A stretch of DNA of 64,000 bases from Symsagittifera roscoffensis (taxonomy: Eukaryota; Xenacoelomorpha; Acoela; Convolutidae): NCBI RefSeq assembly GCF_963678635.1, contig NC_087070.1:51380514-51444513 (forward strand), in the 5' to 3' direction. The position numbers and the translations under genes are program-made. A model generated the notes under the pieces. That model had not been told where the DNA came from and did no database searches. It worked only from the letters and a program-made list of their open reading frames with translations. Of this stretch, positions 44,230 to 57,800 are shown piece after piece (the first letter of the stretch is position 1; each line of letters opens with the position of its first letter).

Positions 44230-46159
44230 CTGCCCGTTTTAATGTTTTCCCATTGTATTGACAAAAAAAGTTTTTTCAGAAAAAAACTGTAGGAAACATC
44301 AATTTCATTCCTTTAATATATTCAAAAAAAACCAAAGTTTTCTACGTAAAATTGATTTTTCTCGGTCCGACTATCGACGAGATCAACAGACAGTTTTTTT
44401 GTCCGAACCAACGAACCAATTCAAAAACATAGCTTTAAAAGCTTGCTTAGAAAAACTAAAATTTTTTGCGATTCTATTTGGTTCAGGATATATTTCAAAG
44501 TTTCAAAACTTGCTTCAAAAAATTTGAAAGTTTTTGCGAACCGGTTTAGTCTATGGAATAACTTGTCATAATTCAAAATTTCATAGCTTTAAAAGCTTGC
44601 TTAGAAAAAAATCGCAAACCGAATCAGTCTACCAAAAAAATTGTAATAATTCAAAGTCTCACTTTTTTCGCAAACTAAAATTTTTCGCGAACGGATTCGA
44701 GCTGGGAAAAAACTTGAAAGAATTTAAAGTTTCATAGCTTGCTTCAAAAAACCTGAAATTTTTTTACAAGCTGGTTCAGTCTATGAACTAACTTGCCATT
44801 ATTCAAAGATTCATACCTTTAAAAGCCTGCTCAGAAAAACTTAAATTTTTAGCGAACCACTTTAGTCTATGAAATGAAAATGTCGTAGTGTTCAAAGTTT
44901 CATAGCTTTAAAATCTTGCTTGATAAAATTGAACATTTTCGCGAACAACCGATTCTGTCCACAAAAAAAATTTCAGAGTTTCATAGCTTGATAAGCTTGC
45001 TTCAAACAAGGTAAGCTTTTCGCAAACCGATTCAGTCTATGAAAGAAACTAAAATATTCCAAACTCTCTTAGCTTTAAAAGCTTGTTTAGAAAAAAATTG
45101 AACTTTTCGCATGTCGATTCAGTCTATGAATTAAATTGAAATTATTCAGAGTTTCATAGCTTCAAATGTTTGCTTTGGAAAAATTGAAGTTTTTTGCGAA
45201 CCGATTAAGTCTACAAAATAACTTAAAATGTTTCATAATTTCATAGCTTTCCTCAAAAAATTTCATAGTTTTTGCAAACCACTTCAGTCTATGAAAAAAA
45301 ATTGTAACAAATTCAAAATTTCATAGCTCTGAAAGTTTGCCTAGAAAACTTATACTTTTCGGGAGTCGATTCAATTCATGAAATAAGTTGTAAAAATTCA
45401 AAAAGTTTTAGCTTTAAAGCTTGTTTAGAAAAACTTTAAGCTTTCTCGCAGAGCAATTTGGTTTATAAAATAAAATGAAATAAAATGAACTTTTATAGCT
45501 GTAAAAGTTTGCTTAAGAAAACTGAAACTTTTCGTGAACCGATTTGATCCACGAAAGAACTTGAAATATTGCAGAATTTCATAGCTTGACTAGCTGGCTT
45601 CAAAACACGCAAGCTTTTCGTGAACTGATTCAGTGTATGAAACAAATTGAAATAATTCAAACTTTCATGGCTTTAAGAGCTTGGTTGGTTAAAAAAACTT
45701 AAGAACTTTTGCGAGCCAATTCAGTCTATGAAAAAAGTTGAAGTAATTCAAAGTTTTATAGCTTCAAAGAATTGCTTAGAAAAACTGAAACTTTTCGCGA
45801 GTCGACTCAGTCTAAAAAAGAAATTGAAACAAATCAAAGTTTTGAAGCTTCAAAAGCTTGCTTTGAAAAATGGAAAATTTTGGGAACCAATTCGGTCCAC
45901 GGAACACCTTGAAATACTTCAGAGTTTCATAGCTCGCTTCAAAAACTTGAAGTTTATGCAAGCCGGTTCAGTCTATAAAACAAATTGTATTTATTCAAAA
46001 TTCCATAGCTCTAAAAGATTACTTAGAGATCTTTTTTCGTGAACTAATTTAGTTTATAAAAAAATGTTGTAGTTTTCAAAGTTTCAAATAGCTTAAAAGT
46101 TTCGAATAGCATGCTTAGACAAGTTTTTTGTTATCCGATTCGTTTAGTTATTTATCAAG

Positions 46160-47455
46160 AATTATCTCAAAGTTTCTTAGCTCGAACTGCTTGCTTTGGA
46201 AATGTTCATTTTATGACAAAAAGGATTCGGTCCAAGTAATAACTTAGATTTTTTCAAAATTCCTTGCTGGATTAGCTCGCGCGCAAAAAAAACTTTATTA
46301 AAAACTATGAAAAAATCTGGAAATCACCTCAAAATTTTCAATAGAAAAACAGTCTACCACCCAAATCACATTTTGAACTAAATTGAACTGTTTTAGGTTT
46401 CATAGCTTAAACAGTTTGCTTAGAAAAAAAATAAATTTTTCGCGAATTTTTTCCGTAAATGAAAAAGCTGGAAATAATACAAAGTGTCATAGCCTAACAG
46501 TTTGCTTCCGAAAACTGATACTTTTCGCAAACTAATTCGCTCAAAGAAATAACTTGAAATATTTCGAAATTGCATAGCTTGCTTCAAAAAACTTAATTTT
46601 TTTGCGAATCAATTCAGCCTATGAAAAAATGTGTAAGAATTCGAAACTTCATAGCTTCAAAGGCTTGCAAAGAAAATTTCAAAGTTTTTGCGAACCGATT
46701 CAATCTATGAAATAAATTGAAATAAATCAAGTTTTATAGCTTCAAAAGCTTGCAAAGAAAATTTCAAAGTTTTCGCGAACCAATTCAGTCTATGAAATAA
46801 ATTGAAATAATTCAAAAATTCATAGCTTTCAAAGCTTGCTTAGAAACACTGAATTTTTTTTCTCGATTCGATCCAGTCCAAGAATTAATCTTGAATTTCT
46901 AAAGTTTGATAGCTTGACTAGCTTTCTTCAAAAAACTGAATTTTTTCGCGAACCAATTCAACCTATGAAAAAACGTGTAAAAATTCAAAACTTCAAAGCT
47001 TCAAAAGCTTGCAAAGAAAATTTCAAAGTTTTCGCGAACCGATTCAATCTATGAAAAAAATTGGAATAAATCAAGTTTTATAGCTTCAAAAGCTTGCTCA
47101 GAAAAACTTAACCTTTTCGCGAACCAATTCAGTCTATGAAATAAATTGAAATAATTCAAAAAATCATAGCTTTCAAAGCATGCTTAGACACACTGCATTT
47201 TTACTCGATTCGATTTCGATTCAGAAAAAAAAATTAATCTTAAATTTCTAAAGTTTCATAGCTTGACTAGCTGCTTCAGAAAACTGAATTTTTTCGCGAA
47301 CCAATTCAACCTATGAAGAAACGTGTAAAAATTCAAAACTTCAAAGCTTAAAAAGCTTACAACGAAAAACTCAAAGTTTTTCGCAAACCGATTCATTCTA
47401 TAAAATAAATTGAAATAACTCAAACTTTCATTGTTAAAAGCATGCTTAGAAAACG
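46160..47455. repeat. satellite block duplicated at 49627-50925 (offset 3,467 bp)
   Basis: From TTATCTCAAAGTTTCTTAGC to GCATGCTTAGAAAACGTTAA the two blocks are almost identical, at a constant offset of 3,467 bp. The similarity resumes right of 47490 at an offset of 3,624 bp, so the left copy lacks about 157 bp and has a filler sequence at the junction. Confidence 0.85.
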
Positions 47456-47489
47456 TTAAACTTAAACCTTTAACGTTTAACGTTAAACC
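47456..47489. other. rearrangement junction with templated filler
   Basis: Between AGAAAACGTTAAAC and CCAATTCGACCTACG lies an insertion made of reiterated TTTAACG/CGTTAAAC pieces (CTTTAACGTTTAACGTTAAA). The intact arrangement at 50915-51115 shows what was removed. Short templated copies at a deletion junction are the usual mark of microhomology-primed (polymerase theta-type) repair. Confidence 0.6.
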
Positions 47490-49626
47490 AATTCGACCTA
47501 CGAAAATAAGTGTAAAAAATCAAAACTTCAAAGCTTCAACGGCTTGCAAAGAAAAACTCAAAGTTTTCGCGAAGCGATTCATTCTTTGAAAAAAATTAAA
47601 GTAACTCAAACTTTCATAGATTTAAAAGCTTGCTTAGAAAAAAAACTTGAACTTTTCGCATTTTCGAGTTAAGTTTCTTAGTTTCAAATGTTTGCTTAGG
47701 AAAAATTGAAGTGTTTTGCGAACCGATTAAGTCTACAAAATAACTTAAAATGTTTCATAATTTCATAGCTTTCTTCAAAAACTTTCAACTTTTTCGAAAC
47801 AAGCTATGAAACTCCGAAACATTTCAATTTTTTTGGTAAACCGAATCAGTTTGCAAAAAATTTTAGAGTTTCATAGCTTGTTTCGAAAAAGTTGAAGTTT
47901 ATGCAAGTCGGTTCAGTCTATGAAACAAATTGCAATAATTCAAAATTCCGAAGCTCTAAAAGATTACATAGAGATTTTTTTTGTGAACTAATTTAGTTTA
48001 TAAAAAAAAATTATGTAGTTTTAAAAGTTACAAATAGCTTAAAAGTTTCAAATAGCATGCTTAGAAAAGTTTTTGTGAACTGATTCGGTTAATTAATTAT
48101 CCTGATTTATCTCAAAATTTCTTAGCTTGCACTGCTTGCTTTGGAATTGTTCAACTTATGACAAAAGGATTCGGTCCAAGCAATAAATTGGATTTTTTCA
48201 AAACTCCTTGCTGAAAAAAAAACTTAATTAAAAACTATAAAAAAACGTGGAAATCACTTGAAAATTTTCAATAGAAAAACATTCTATCATCCAGATCACA
48301 TTTTGAACTAAATTGAACTGTTTTAAGTTTCATTACTGAAACAGCTTGCTTAGAAAAAAAATAAATTTTTCGCAAATTTTTTCCGTAAATGAAAAAGCTG
48401 GAAATAATACATGGTGTCATAGCCTATTAGTTTGCTTCCAAAAAGTGAAACTTTTCGCAAACTAATTCGGTCCAAGAAATAACTTGAAATGTTTCAAAAT
48501 TGCATAGCTCGCTTCAAAAAACTTAAAGATTTTTGCGAACCGGTCCAGTCTATGAATTATCTTTTGATAATTAAAATTTTTTCAGAAAACTGAAATTTTT
48601 TGCAATTCGATTTGGTTTACGAAGGAAATTGAATCTTTCGCAGTTCCATAGCTTGCTTCGAAAAACTTGAAATTTATGCAAGCCGGTTCAGTCTATGAAA
48701 CAATTTGTATTAATTCAAAAATCCATAGCTCTAAAAGATTACTTAGAGATCTTTTTACATGAATTATTTTAGTTTATTGAAAAAAGTTGTAGTATTCAAA
48801 GTTTAAATAATGTTTACATGTTTAAATAATTATCTTGAATTATCTCAAAGTTTCTCAGCTTGAACTGCTTGCTTTCGAAATGTTCAACTTATGACAAAAA
48901 GGATTCGGTCCAAGCAATAATTTGGATTTTTTCAAAATTCCTTGCTGGATTAGCTCGCGCGAAAAAAAAACTTAATTAAACACAATGAAAAAATCTGGAA
49001 ATCACCTGAAAATTTTCAATAGAAACACAGTCTACTATCCATATCAAATTTTGAACTAAATTGAACTGTTTTAGGTTTCATAGCTTAAACAGCTTGCTTA
49101 GAAAAAAATAAACTTTTCGCGGATTTTTTACGTAAATGAAAAAGCTGGAAATAATACAAAGTTTCATAGCCTAATAGTTTGCTTTCGAAAACTGAATCTT
49201 TTCGCAAACTAATTCTGTCCAAGAAATAACTTGAAGTATTTCAAAATTGCATAGCTTGCTTCCAAAAACTTGACGATTTTTGCGAACTGGTTCAGTCTAT
49301 GAATTATCTTTTGATAATTAAAACTTTTTCAGAAAACTGAAATTTTTTGCAAACCAATTTGGTTTACGAAAGAAATTGAAATGTTTCGGAGTTTCATAGC
49401 TTGCTTCGAAAAACTTGAAGTTTATGCAAGCCGGTTCAGTCTATGAAACAAATTGTATTAATTCAAAAATCCATAGCTCTAAAAGATTACTTAGAGATCT
49501 TTTTACATGAACTATTTTAGTTTATTGAAAAAAGTTGTAGTATTCAAAGTTTCAAATAGCTGAAAAGTTTCAATTAGCATGCTTAGACAAGTTTTTTGTG
49601 AAGTGATTCGACTAAATAATTATCTT

Positions 49627-50925
49627 GAATTATCTCAAAGTTTCTTAGCTTGAACTGCTTGCTTTGGAAATGTTCATTTTATGACAAAAAGGATTCGGTC
49701 CAAGTAATAACTTAGATTTTTTCAAAATTCCTTGCTGGATTAGCTCGCGCGAAAAAAAAACTTTATTAAAAACTATGAAAAAATCTGGAAATCACCTCAA
49801 AATTTTCAATAGAAAAACAGTCTACCATCCAAATCACATTTTGAACTAAATTGAACTGTTTTAGGTTTCATAGCTTAAACAGTTTGCTTAGAAAAAAATA
49901 AATTTTTCGCGAATTTTTTCCGTAAATGAAAAAGCTGGAAATAATACAAAGTGTCATAGCCTAACAGTTTGCTTCCGAAAACTGATACTTTTCGCTAACT
50001 AATTCGGTCAAAGAAATAACTTGAAATATTTCGAAATTGCATAGCTTGCATCAAAAAACTTATTTTTTTTGCGAATCAATTCAGCCTATGAAAAAATGTG
50101 TAAGAATTCGAAACTTCATAGCTTCAAAGGCTTGCAAAGAAAATTTCAAAGTTTTTGCGAACCGATTCAATCTATGAAATAAATTGAAATAAATCAAGTT
50201 TTATAGCTTCAAAAGCTTGCAAAGAAAATTTCAAAGTTTTCGCGAACCAATTCAGTCTATGAAATAAATTGAAATAATTCAAAAATTCATAGCTTTCAAA
50301 GCTTGCTTAGAAACACTGAATTTTTTTTCTCGATTCGATCCAGTCCAAGAATTAATCATGAATTTCTAAAGTTTGATAGCTTGACTAGCTTTCTTCAAAA
50401 AACTGAATTTTTTCGCGAACCAATTCAACCTATGAAAAAACGTGTAAAAATTCAAAACTTCAAAGCTTCAAAAGCTTGCAAAGAAAATTTCAAAGTTTTC
50501 GCGAACCGATTCAATCTATGAAAAAAATTGAAATAAATCAAGTTTTATAGCTTCAAAAGCTTGCTCAGAAAAACTTAACCTTTTCGCGAACCAATTCAGT
50601 CTATGAAATAAATTGAAATAATTCAAAAAATCATAGCTTTCAAAGCATGCTTAGACACACTGCATTTTTACTCGATTCGATTTCGATTCAGAAAAAAAAA
50701 TTAATCTTAAATTTCTAAAGTTTCATAGCTTGACTAGCTGCTTCAGAAACCTGAATTTTTTCGCGAACCAATTCAACCTATGAAAAAACTTTTAAAAATT
50801 CAAAACTTCAAAGCTTCAAAAGCTTGCAACGAAAAACTCAAAGTTTTTCGCAAACCGATTCATTCTATACAATAAATTGAAACAACTCAAACTTTCATTG
50901 TTAAAAGCATGCTTAGAAAACGTTA
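49627..50925. repeat. second copy of the 46160-47455 satellite block
   Basis: Right-hand copy, intact at its right junction (continues through 51115 without the filler). It differs from the left copy by only scattered changes. Confidence 0.85.
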
Positions 50926-51885
50926 AACTTTTCGCGAACCGATTCGGTCTATGAATTAATTTGAAATCATTGAAAAATTCATAGCTTTCAAAGCCTGCTT
51001 AGAAACACTGAGTTGTTTTCTCGATTTGTTTCAGTCCAAGAAATAACCTTAAACTTCTAAAGTTTCATAGCTTGACTAGCTTGCTTCAAAAAATTTAAAT
51101 TTTTCGCGAACCAATTCGACCTACGAAAATAAGTGTAAAAAATCAAAACTTCAAAGCTTCAACGGCTTGCAAAAAAAAACTCAAAGTTTTCGCGAAGCGA
51201 TTCATTCTTTGAAAAAATTGAAGTAACTCAAACTTTCATAGATTTAAAAGCTTGCTTAGAAAAAAAACTTGAACTTTTCGCATTTTCGAGTTAAGTTTCT
51301 TAGTTTCAAATGTTTGCTTAGGAAAAATTGAAGTGTTTTGCGAACCGATTAAGTCTACAAAATAACTTAAAATGTTTCATAATTTCATAGCTTTCTTCAA
51401 AAACTTTCAACTTTTTCGAAACAAGCTATGAAACTCCGAAACATTTCAATTTATTTGGTAAACCGAATCAGTTTGCAAAAAATTTCAGAGTTTCATAGCT
51501 TGTTTCGAAAAAGTTGAAGTTTATGCAGGGTCGGTTCAGTCTATGAAACAAATTGCAATAATTCAAAATTCCGAAGCTCTAAAAAATTTTTTTCGTGAAT
51601 TAATTTAGTTTATAAAAAAAAATTCTGTAGTTTTAAAAGTTACAATTAGCTTAAAAGTTTCAAATAGCATGCTTAGAAAAGTTTTTGTGAACTGATTCGG
51701 TTAATTAATTATCCTGAATTATCTCAAAATTTCTTGGCTTGCACTGCTTGCCTTGGAATTGTTCAACTTATGACAAAAGGATTCGGTCCAAGCAATAAAT
51801 TGGATTTTTTCAAAACTCCTTGCTGAAAAAAAAACTTAATTAAAAACGATAAAAAAACGTGGAAATCACTTGAAAATTTTCAATA

Positions 51886-54800
51886 GAAAAACATTCTATC
51901 ATCCAGATCACATTTTGAACTAAATTGAACTGTTTTAAGTTTCATTGCTGAAACAGCTTGCTTAGAAAAAAATAAACTTTTCGCAAATTTTTTCCGTAAA
52001 TGAAAAAGCTGGAAATAATACAAGGTGTCATAGCCTAATAGTTTGCTTCCAAAAAGTGAAACTTTTCGCAAACTAATTCGGTCCAAGAAATAACTTGAAA
52101 TGTTTCAAAATTGCATAGCTCGCTTCAAAAAACTTGAAGATTTTTGCGAACCGGTCCAGTCTATGAATTATCTTTTGATAATTAAAATTTTTTCAGAAAA
52201 CTGAAATTTTTTGCAATTCGATTTGGTTTACGAAGGAAATTGAAATCTTTCGCAGTTCCATAGCTTGCTTCGAAAAACTTGAAATTTATACAAGCCGGTT
52301 CAGTCTATGAAACAAATTGTATTAATTCAAAAATCCATAGATCTAAAAGATTACTTAGAGATCTTTTTTCGTGAATTAATTTAGTTTATCAAAAAATGTT
52401 GTAGTTTTCAAAGTTTCAAATAGCTTAAAAGTTTCAATTAGCATGCTTAAGCAAGTTTTTTGTGAAGTGATTCGACTAAATAATTATCTTGAATTATCTC
52501 AAAGTTTCTTAGCTTGAACTGCTTGCTTTGGAAATGTTCAACTTATGACAAAAAGGATTCGGTCCAAGTAATAACTTGGATTTTTTCAAAATTCCTTGCT
52601 GGATTAGCTCAAGCGAAAAAAAAACTTCATTAAACACAATGAAAAAATCTGGAAATCACCTGAAAATTTTCAATAGAAACACAGTCTACTATCCAGATCA
52701 AATTTTGAACTAAATTGAACTTTTTTAAGTTTCATAGCTAAAACAGCTTGCTTAGAAAAAAAATAAACTTTTTGCGAATTTTTTACGTAAATGAAAAAGC
52801 TGGAAATAATACAAAGTTTCATAGCCTAATAGTTTGCTTTCGAAAATTGAATCTTTTCGCAAACTAATTCTGTCCAAGAAATAACTTGAAGTATTTCAAA
52901 ATTGCCTAGCTTGCTTCCAAAAACTTGACGATTTTTGCGAACTCGTTCAGTCTATGAATTATCTTTTGATAATTAAAACTTTTTCAGAAAACTGAAATTT
53001 TTTGCAAACCAATTTGGTTTACGAAAGAAATTGAAATGTTTCGGAGTTCCATAGCTTGCTTCAAAAAACGTGAAATTTATGCAAGCCGGTTCAGTCTATG
53101 AAACAAATTGTATTAATTCAAAAATCCATAGCTCTAAAAGATTACTTAGAGATCTTTTTACATGAACTATTTTAGTTTATTGAAAAAAGTTGTAGTATTC
53201 AAAGTTTCAAATAGCTGAAAAGTTTCAATTAGCATGCTTAGACAAGTTTTTTGTGAAGTTATTCGACTAAATAATTATCTTGAATTATCTCAAAGTTTCT
53301 TAGCTTGAACTGCTTGCTTTGGAAATGTTCAACTTATGACAAAAAGGATTCGGTCCAAGTAATAACTTGGATTTTTTCAAAATTCCTTGCTGGATTAGCT
53401 CAAGCGAAAAAAAAACTTCATTAAACACAATGAAAAAATCTGGAAATCACCTGAAAATTTTCAATAGAAACACAGTCTACTATCCAGATCAAATTTTGAA
53501 CTAAATTGAACTTTTTTAAGTTTCATAGCTAAAACAGCTTGCTTAGAAAAAAATAAACTTTTTGCGAAATTTTTACGTAAATGAAAAAGCTGGAAATAAT
53601 ACAAAGTTTCATAGCCTAATAGTTTGCTTTCGAAAACTGAATCTTTTCGCAAACTAATTCTGTCCAAGAAATAACTTGAAGTATTTCAAAATTGCCTAGC
53701 TTGCTTCCAAAAACTTGACGATTTTTGCGAACTCCTTCAGTCTATGAATTATCTTTTGATAATTAAAACTTTTTCAGAAAACTGAAATTTTTTGCAAACC
53801 AATTTGGTTTACGAAAGAAATTGAAATGTTTCGGAGTTCCATAGCTTGCTTCAAAAAACGTGAAATTTATGCAAGCCGGTTCAGTCTATGAAACAAATTG
53901 TATTAATTCAAAAATCCATAGATCTAAAAGATTACTTAGAGATCTTTTTTCGTGAATTAATTTAGTTTATCAAAAAATGTTGTAGTTTTCAAAGTTTCAA
54001 ATAGCTGAAAAGTTTCAATTAGCATGCTTAGACAAGTTTTTTGTGAAGTGATTCGACTAAATAATTATCTTGAATTATCTCAAAGTTTCTTAGCTTGAAC
54101 TGCTTGCTTTGGAAATGTTCAACTTATGACAAAAAGGATTCGGTCCAAGTAATAACTTGGATTTTTTCAAAATTCCTTGCTGGATTAGCTCAAGCGAAAA
54201 AAAAACTTCATTAAACACAATGAAAAAATCTGGAAATCACCTGAAAATTTTCAATAGAAACACAGTCTATTATCCAGATCAAATTTTGAACTAAATTGAA
54301 CTTTTTTAAGTTTCATAGCTAAAACAGCTTGCTTAGAAAAAAATAAACTTTTTGCGAATTTTTTACGTAAATGAAAAAGCTGGAAATAATACAAAGTTTC
54401 ATAGCCTAATAGTTTGCTTTCGAAAACTGAATCTTTTCGCAAACTAATTCTGTCCAAGAAATAACTTGAAGTATTTCAAAATTGCCTAGCTTGCTTCCAA
54501 AAACTTGACGATTTTTGCGAACTCGTTCAGTCTATGAATTATCTTTTGATAATTAAAACTTTTTCAGAAAACTGAAATTTTTTGCAAACCAATTTGGTTT
54601 ACGAAAGAAATTGAAATGTTTCGGAGTTCCATAGCTTGCTTCAAAAAACGTGAAATTTATGCAAGCCGGTTCAGTCTATGAAACAAATTGTATTAATTCA
54701 AAAATCCATAGATCTAAAAGATTACTTAGAGATCTTTTTTCGTGAATTAATTTAGTTTATCAAAAAATGTTGTAGTTTTCAAAGTTTCAAATAGCTTAAA

Positions 54801-57800
54801 AGTTTCAATTAGCATGCTTAAGCAAGTTTTTTGTGAAGTGATTCGACTAAATAATTATCTTGAATTATCTCAAAGTTTCTTAGCTTGAACTGCTTGCTTT
54901 GGAAATGTTCAACTTATGACAAAAAGGATTCGGTCCAAGTAATAACTTGGATTTTTTCAAAATTCCTTGCTGGATTAGCTCAAGCGAAAAAAAAACTTCA
55001 TTAAACACAATGAAAAAATCTGGAAATCACCTGAAAATTTTCAATAGAAACACAGTCTACTATCCAGATCAAATTTTGAACTAAATTGAACTTTTTTAAG
55101 TTTCATAGCTAAAACAGCTTGCTTAGAAAAAAATAAACTTTTTGCGAATTTTTTACGTAAATGAAAAAGCTGGAAATAATACAAAGTTTCATAGCCTAAT
55201 AGTTTGCTTTCGAAAACTGAATCTTTTCGCAAACTAATTCTGTCCAAGAAATAACTTGAAGTATTTCAAAATTGCCTAGCTTGCTTCCAAAAACTTGACG
55301 ATTTTTGCGAACTCGTTCAGTCTATGAATTATCTTTTGATAATTAAAACTTTTTCAGAAAACTGAAACTTTTTGCAAACCAATTTGGTTTACGAAAGAAA
55401 TTGAAATGTTTCGGAGTTCCATAGCTTGCTTCAAAAAACGTGAAATTTATGCAAGCCGGTTCAGTCTATGAAACAAATTGTATTAATTCAAAAATCCATA
55501 GATCTAAAAGATTACTTAGAGATCTTTTTTCGTGAATTAATTTAGTTTATCAAAAAATGTTGTAGTTTTCAAAGTTTCAAATAGCTTAAAAGTTTCAATT
55601 AGCATGCTTAAGCAAGTTTTTTGTGAAGTGATTCGACTAAATAATTATCTTGAATTATCTCAAAGTTTCTTAGCTTGAACTGCTTGCTTTGGAAATGTTC
55701 AACTTATGACAAAAAGGATTTGGTCCAAGTAATAACTTGGATTTTTTCAAAATTCCTTGCTGGATTAGCTCAAGCGAAAAAAAAACTTCATTAAACACAA
55801 TGAAAAAATCTGGAAATCACCTGAAAATTTTCAATAGAAACACAGTCTACTATCCAGATCAAATTTTGAACTAAATTGAACTTTTTTAAGTTTCATAGCT
55901 AAAACAGCTTGCTTAGAAAAAAATAAACTTTTTGCGAATTTTTTACGTAAATGAAAAAGCTGGAAATAATACAAAGTTTCATAGCCTAATAGTTTGCTTT
56001 CGAAAACTGAATCTTTTCGCAAACTAATTCTGTCCAAGAAATAACTTGAAGTATTTCAAAATTGCCTAGCTTGCTTCCAAAAACTTGACGATTTTTGCGA
56101 ACTCGTTCAGTCTATGAATTATCTTTTGATAATTAAAACTTTTTCAGAAAACTGAAATTTTTTGCAAACCAATTTGGTTTACGAAAGAAATTGAAATGTT
56201 TCGGAGTTCCATAGCTTGCTTCAAAAAACGTGAAATTTATGCAAGCCGGTTCAGTCTATGAAACAAATTGTATTAATTCAAAAATCCATAGATCTAAAAG
56301 ATTACTTAGAGATCTTTTTTCGTGAATTAATTTAGTTTATCAAAAAATGTTGTAGTTTTCAAAGTTTCAAATAGCTTAAAAGTTTCAATTAGCATGCTTA
56401 AGCAAGTTTTTTGTGAAGTGATTCGACTAAATAATTATCTTGAATTATCTCAAAGTTTCTTAGCTTGAACTGCTTGCTTTGGAAATGTTCAACTTATGAC
56501 AAAAAGGATTCGGTCCAAGTAATAACTTGGATTTTTTCAAAATTCCTTGCTGGATTAGCTCAAGCGAAAAAAAAACTTCATTAAACACAATGAAAAAATC
56601 TGGAAATCACCTGAAAATTTTCAATAGAAACACAGTCTACTATCCAGATCAAATTTTGAACTAAATTGAACTTTTTTAAGTTTCATAGCTAAAACAGCTT
56701 GCTTAGAAAAAAATAAACTTTTTGCGAATTTTTTACGTAAATGAAAAAGCTGGAAATAATACAAAGTTTCATAGCCTAATAGTTTGCTTTCGAAAACTGA
56801 ATCTTTTCGCAAACTAATTCTGTCCAAGAAATAACTTGAAGTATTTCAAAATTGCCTAGCTTGCTTCCAAAAACTTGACGATTTTTGCGAACTCGTTCAG
56901 TCTATGAATTATCTTTTGATAATTAAAACTTTTTCAGAAAACTGAAATTTTTTGCAAACCAATTTGGTTTACGAAAGAAATTGAAATGTTTCGGAGTTCC
57001 ATAGCTTGCTTCAAAAAACGTGAAATTTATGCAAGCCGGTTCAGTCTATGAAACAAATTGTATTAATTCAAAAATCCATAGCTCTAAAAGATTACTTAGA
57101 GATCTTTTTTCATGAATTATTTTAGTTTATTGAAAAAAGTTGTAGTATTCAAAGTTTCAAATAGCTGAAAAGTTTCAATTAGCATGCTTAGACAAGTTTT
57201 TTGTGAAGTGATTCGACTAAATAATTATCTTGAATTATCTCAAAGTTTCTTAGCTTGAACTGCTTGCTTTGGAAATGTTCAACTTATGACAAAAAGGATT
57301 CGGTCCAAGTAATAACTTGGATTTTTTCAAAATTCCTTGCTGGATTAGCTCAAGCGAAAAAAAAACTTCATTAAACACAATGAAAAAATCTGGAAATCAC
57401 CTGAAAATTTTCAATAGAAACACAGTCTACTATCCAGATCAAATTTTGAACTAAATTGAACTTTTTTAAGTTTCATAGCTAAAACAGCTTGCTTAGAAAA
57501 AAATAAACTTTTCGCGAATTTTTTACGTAAATGAAAAGGCTGGAAATAATACAAAGTTTCATAGCCTAATAGTTTGCTTTCAAAAACTGAATCTTTTCGC
57601 AAACTAATTCTGTCCAAGAAATAACTTGAAGTATTTCAAAATTGCATAGCTTGCTTCCAAAAACTTGACGATTTTTGCGAACTGGTTCAGTCTATGAATT
57701 ATCTTTTGATAATTAAAACTTTTTCAGAAAACTGAAATTTTTTGCAAACCAATTTGGTTTACGAAAGAAATTGAAATGTTTCGGAGTTCCATAGCTTGCT

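Noticed and set aside
46836-50521. Pair of identical 72-codon plus-strand frames
   Set aside because: Product of the 3,467 bp satellite duplication; other copies of the monomers interrupt the frame.
51880-57617. Seven nearly identical 68-codon minus-strand frames (MDRISLRK...) at 790 bp spacing, suggesting a gene family
   Set aside because: They lie entirely in the satellite unit, start and stop inside monomer phrases, and are conserved only as far as the repeat itself. There is no codon-position bias in the differences.
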